A stretch of DNA of 28,163 bases from contig BFEA01000470.1 in the NCBI GenBank assembly GCA_003427395.1, forward strand, positions 779,390 to 807,552, written 5' to 3'. Every line of letters begins with the position of its first letter. Positions within the stretch are counted from its first letter, which is position 1. A model generated the notes under the pieces. That model was not told the origin of the DNA. It saw nothing but the letters and a program-made list of their open reading frames with translations, and did not search any database. The position numbers and the translations under genes were made by a program. Source of the DNA: Chara braunii (Eukaryota; Streptophyta; Charophyceae; Charales; Characeae). Below, one piece after another: positions 27,849-28,163 of the stretch.

Positions 27849-28163
27849 GCGATGACGGGGCACATTGGCGGGAAAGTAAACTCTCCTGCGAGAGATAGGA
27901 CATTGGCGGGAAAGCAAAGGCATTTATTTGGGCAGTTGGTGAGGGACTTTTAGAAAATATTTAGTTGGGCGGTGGTTCGGCGGGAAAGGTTTGCCACGGA
28001 CATTGGCGGGAAAGCGAAGAGGGCGAGGAGGAGGAGGAGGACGAGGAGGACGACGACGAAGAAGAAGAGGGCGACGAGGAGGACTAAGAAGAGGTGGAGA
28101 AGGAGGAGGAGGGAGGTAGCGGCGATGGGGAAGAACGAGGAGGACGACGGCGAAGGAGGAGGA
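27849..28163 (+). repeat. Start of the next macrosatellite unit
   Basis: ACATTGGCGGGAAAG occurs three times (about 27864, 27901 and 27999). The GGA/GAC block duplicating 27385-27519 then runs to the window edge, so the array may continue beyond it. Confidence 0.7.

Overview
This looks like nuclear DNA from a large, repeat-rich plant-lineage genome. The evidence is an L1-type LINE with a poly-A tail, a BED/hAT transposase, a primer-binding site complementary to plant initiator-Met tRNA, a Mutator-like foldback element, tRNA-like SINE heads and many long A/T tracts. A charophyte alga such as Chara braunii is my best guess, mainly because of the hAT protein with an AT-hook tail and the style of the LINE. 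That is recognition, not proof. I see no rRNA, no convincing functional tRNA, no CRISPR array and no single-copy cellular gene that I can name. A short run of Ns near 26.5 kb marks unresolved assembly.

Layout. 1-1.85 kb is non-coding: a short telobox-like CCCTAA cluster, A-rich DNA with a degenerate 180-bp direct repeat, and a polypurine stretch. 1.85-2.66 kb holds two tRNA-like (SINE) heads around a minus-strand LTR of about 234 bp with a PBS. 4.1-5.25 kb is the 3' end of a minus-strand LINE with a poly-A tail. Pieces resembling its 3' UTR recur at 3.55, 5.86, 8.59 and 12.13 kb. 6.32-6.70 kb is a 375-bp foldback element with long terminal inverted repeats and an apparent 9-bp target duplication, which fits a Mutator-like MITE. 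7-11 kb is mostly unassigned; it includes a perfect 28-bp palindrome and weak ORFs. 11.2-11.8 kb may be a decayed coding exon. 12.3-14.2 kb is featureless. 14.2-15.05 kb has a GC-rich hairpin, a 42-bp minisatellite and a long inverted repeat with arms of about 130 bp.

16.06-20.43 kb is a nearly complete ORF2 of an L1-like LINE (endonuclease, reverse transcriptase, C-terminal zinc knuckle, 3' hairpin, poly-A). It is dead: several in-frame stops, mostly TGA, and at least three frameshifts. 20.4-22.1 kb is a microsatellite and minisatellite field. 22.2-25.5 kb (minus) is a hAT-family transposase derivative. It has a probable BED finger, a clear hAT dimerisation domain and a long C-terminal tail with NLS and AT-hook, but no recognisable catalytic core. 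25.7-28.16 kb is an unusual block in which GGA-rich tracts alternate with poly-T, (AATC)n, palindromic core, (GATT)n cassettes. Two cassettes are in tandem at about 633-644 bp and one is inverted.

The genes do not form a pathway. The window is a nest of mobile elements and their decay products. The parts most worth a second look are the palindromic-cassette macrosatellite, the core-less hAT protein, the LINE-tail repeat family and the foldback elements.
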